From positions 100,062,179 through 100,126,178 of the forward strand of contig NC_066316.1 in assembly GCF_022539315.1 (NCBI RefSeq): 64,000 bases of DNA, written 5' to 3'. This DNA comes from Serinus canaria (lineage: Eukaryota > Chordata > Aves > Passeriformes > Fringillidae). The notes beneath the pieces were generated by a model. The model did no database searches, was not told where the DNA came from, and saw only the letters and a program-made list of their open reading frames with translations. The position numbers were made by a program, and so were the translations under genes. The first letter of the stretch is position 1. The number at the start of each line of letters is the position of its first letter. This document shows positions 62,945-64,000 of the stretch, piece by piece.

Positions 62945-64000
62945 CTGTTAAAGCTATCAGTTCAAAGTTATACTTGTCACTTACTTTCCTTCCCAAAAGA
63001 ATCTGTCTTCATTCCCCAAGGATAAGGAAAAACAGATATCAGAACTCAAACACTATTTTTTTTCTTGCCAATCTGTACACATCCATGTGTAGGCCTAACA
63101 CTCCTTATGGAAAACTCTACTTTTGAAAAGTAGAATTCTTCAGACAAAAAAAAAAAGTTGCTGATTTTTTTTTTGACATAATTCAGAGCTATATGGACTT
63201 TCTTGAACTTTTACAGAAGCAATAGAGTTTATTTATCGTCATTCTCAGAGCTCCTCTCTACTCTTACTGGTCTCTATCTTACCCTAGGAGGCTCTGAATC
63301 TTCAACTGCCCTTGCACACTCTTACAACAGATGTCATAGCTTTGAGATTCTCAGCTTCATTCCATAAAAACTGACTTAAATCAGCATCTATTTCTCTGCA
63401 CTTCATATTGGACTGCAGGGCCTTCCCCTGAACAGAGGGCATTTTTCCTGCCAAACTCCCTTAGTTAAGGGCAGTTCTCACTGCACAGCAATGCATTGCT
63501 AAAATACAGCAGGGGGATGACAGAAATATTAGATGGAGCCTTAATGATGCAAAATATTTTAACATTTCATTTTCTAAAAGAAGGACTAATGATTAGAATG
63601 GTACAGCACAGTGGCATATCTTACAAGAAACTCAAGTTTCCTTAGATCAGTCAACCTATTACTAATTCAGATACTAAGGATACTTCTTGGAAAAACTGAA
63701 TTATGGTTATGCAGAGATAGTAGTTTTGTTAGGCTTTTTCTAATTACTAACAAGAGGAATCCAGGCTTTTCTCTTTTCCTCATTGCTGACATTTTTTAAA
63801 CCCACTTTGTTGGTTTTGGTGAACCCTCTGGAGCTATAAAATGTATTCATGAGCTAGTTCTGCTCACACTATGTCTTCCATTCTGCTAAAGGGTGTTATT
63901 TTAATTCCATCATATCTGTGTATCTTAAGGGATAGCCATAAGCTTATGGTTTGACTGTCTGCAACTGATTTAAAAACAATCCAAAAAACCCATAAGTAGA
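62945..64000. other. AT-rich unique sequence, no gene seen
   Basis: No gene, RNA or mobile element recognised to the window end. A 9-bp-arm near-palindrome (tctacttttgaaaagtaga) lies at about 63117-63135. Confidence 0.6.

Overview
The window looks like bird nuclear DNA: AT-rich, intergenic or deep intronic, with no protein-coding gene I can support. The avian signature is its repeats. Chicken repeat 1 (CR1) LINE fragments are the commonest element, and several end in the diagnostic 3' array of ATTCTATG/ATTCTGTG-type octamers. There are also solitary LTRs of bird endogenous retroviruses and almost nothing else. A songbird is my preference because of the long LTR near 51 kb, but the sequence does not prove it. 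Stop codons are dense in every frame. The only long ORFs lie in a stop-poor GGAA array, in dead CR1 reverse-transcriptase remnants, or are about as long as chance allows.

Layout. 1-10.8 kb is unique AT-rich sequence with a G/T-rich low-complexity tract near 9.8 kb. At 10.9-11.8 kb a CR1 is split by a 696-bp solo LTR with an exact 6-bp target duplication. CR1 pieces follow at 12.9-13.3, 18.9-20.1 (two copies in opposite orientation), 21.6-22.1, 28.4-29.2, 43.9-45.1, 47.5-48.2, 53.5-53.6 and 54.1-55.2 kb. An ERVL-like solo LTR at 38.6-39.1 kb has an intact 5-bp target duplication; a relative lies at 60.3-60.9 kb. At 50.7-52.1 kb a long LTR carries a second, minus-strand LTR nested inside it. 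Tandem repeats include a pure (TTA)33 at 38.1 kb, a 780-bp GGAA/GTGGC minisatellite at 42.9-43.6 kb and a TTTAATATTA array at 62.9 kb.

Structures that ordinary repeats do not explain: two perfect foldbacks (46-bp arms at 29.6 kb; 32-bp arms at 15.95 kb), a young 176-bp tandem duplication at 14.5 kb, and a diverged ~260-bp direct duplication at 36.8/37.5 kb. There is no operon or pathway to describe; the content is a layered record of retroelement insertion and local rearrangement. I found no convincing new biological system. The foldbacks, the GGAA array and a 177-codon minus-strand ORF at 57 kb most deserve follow-up.
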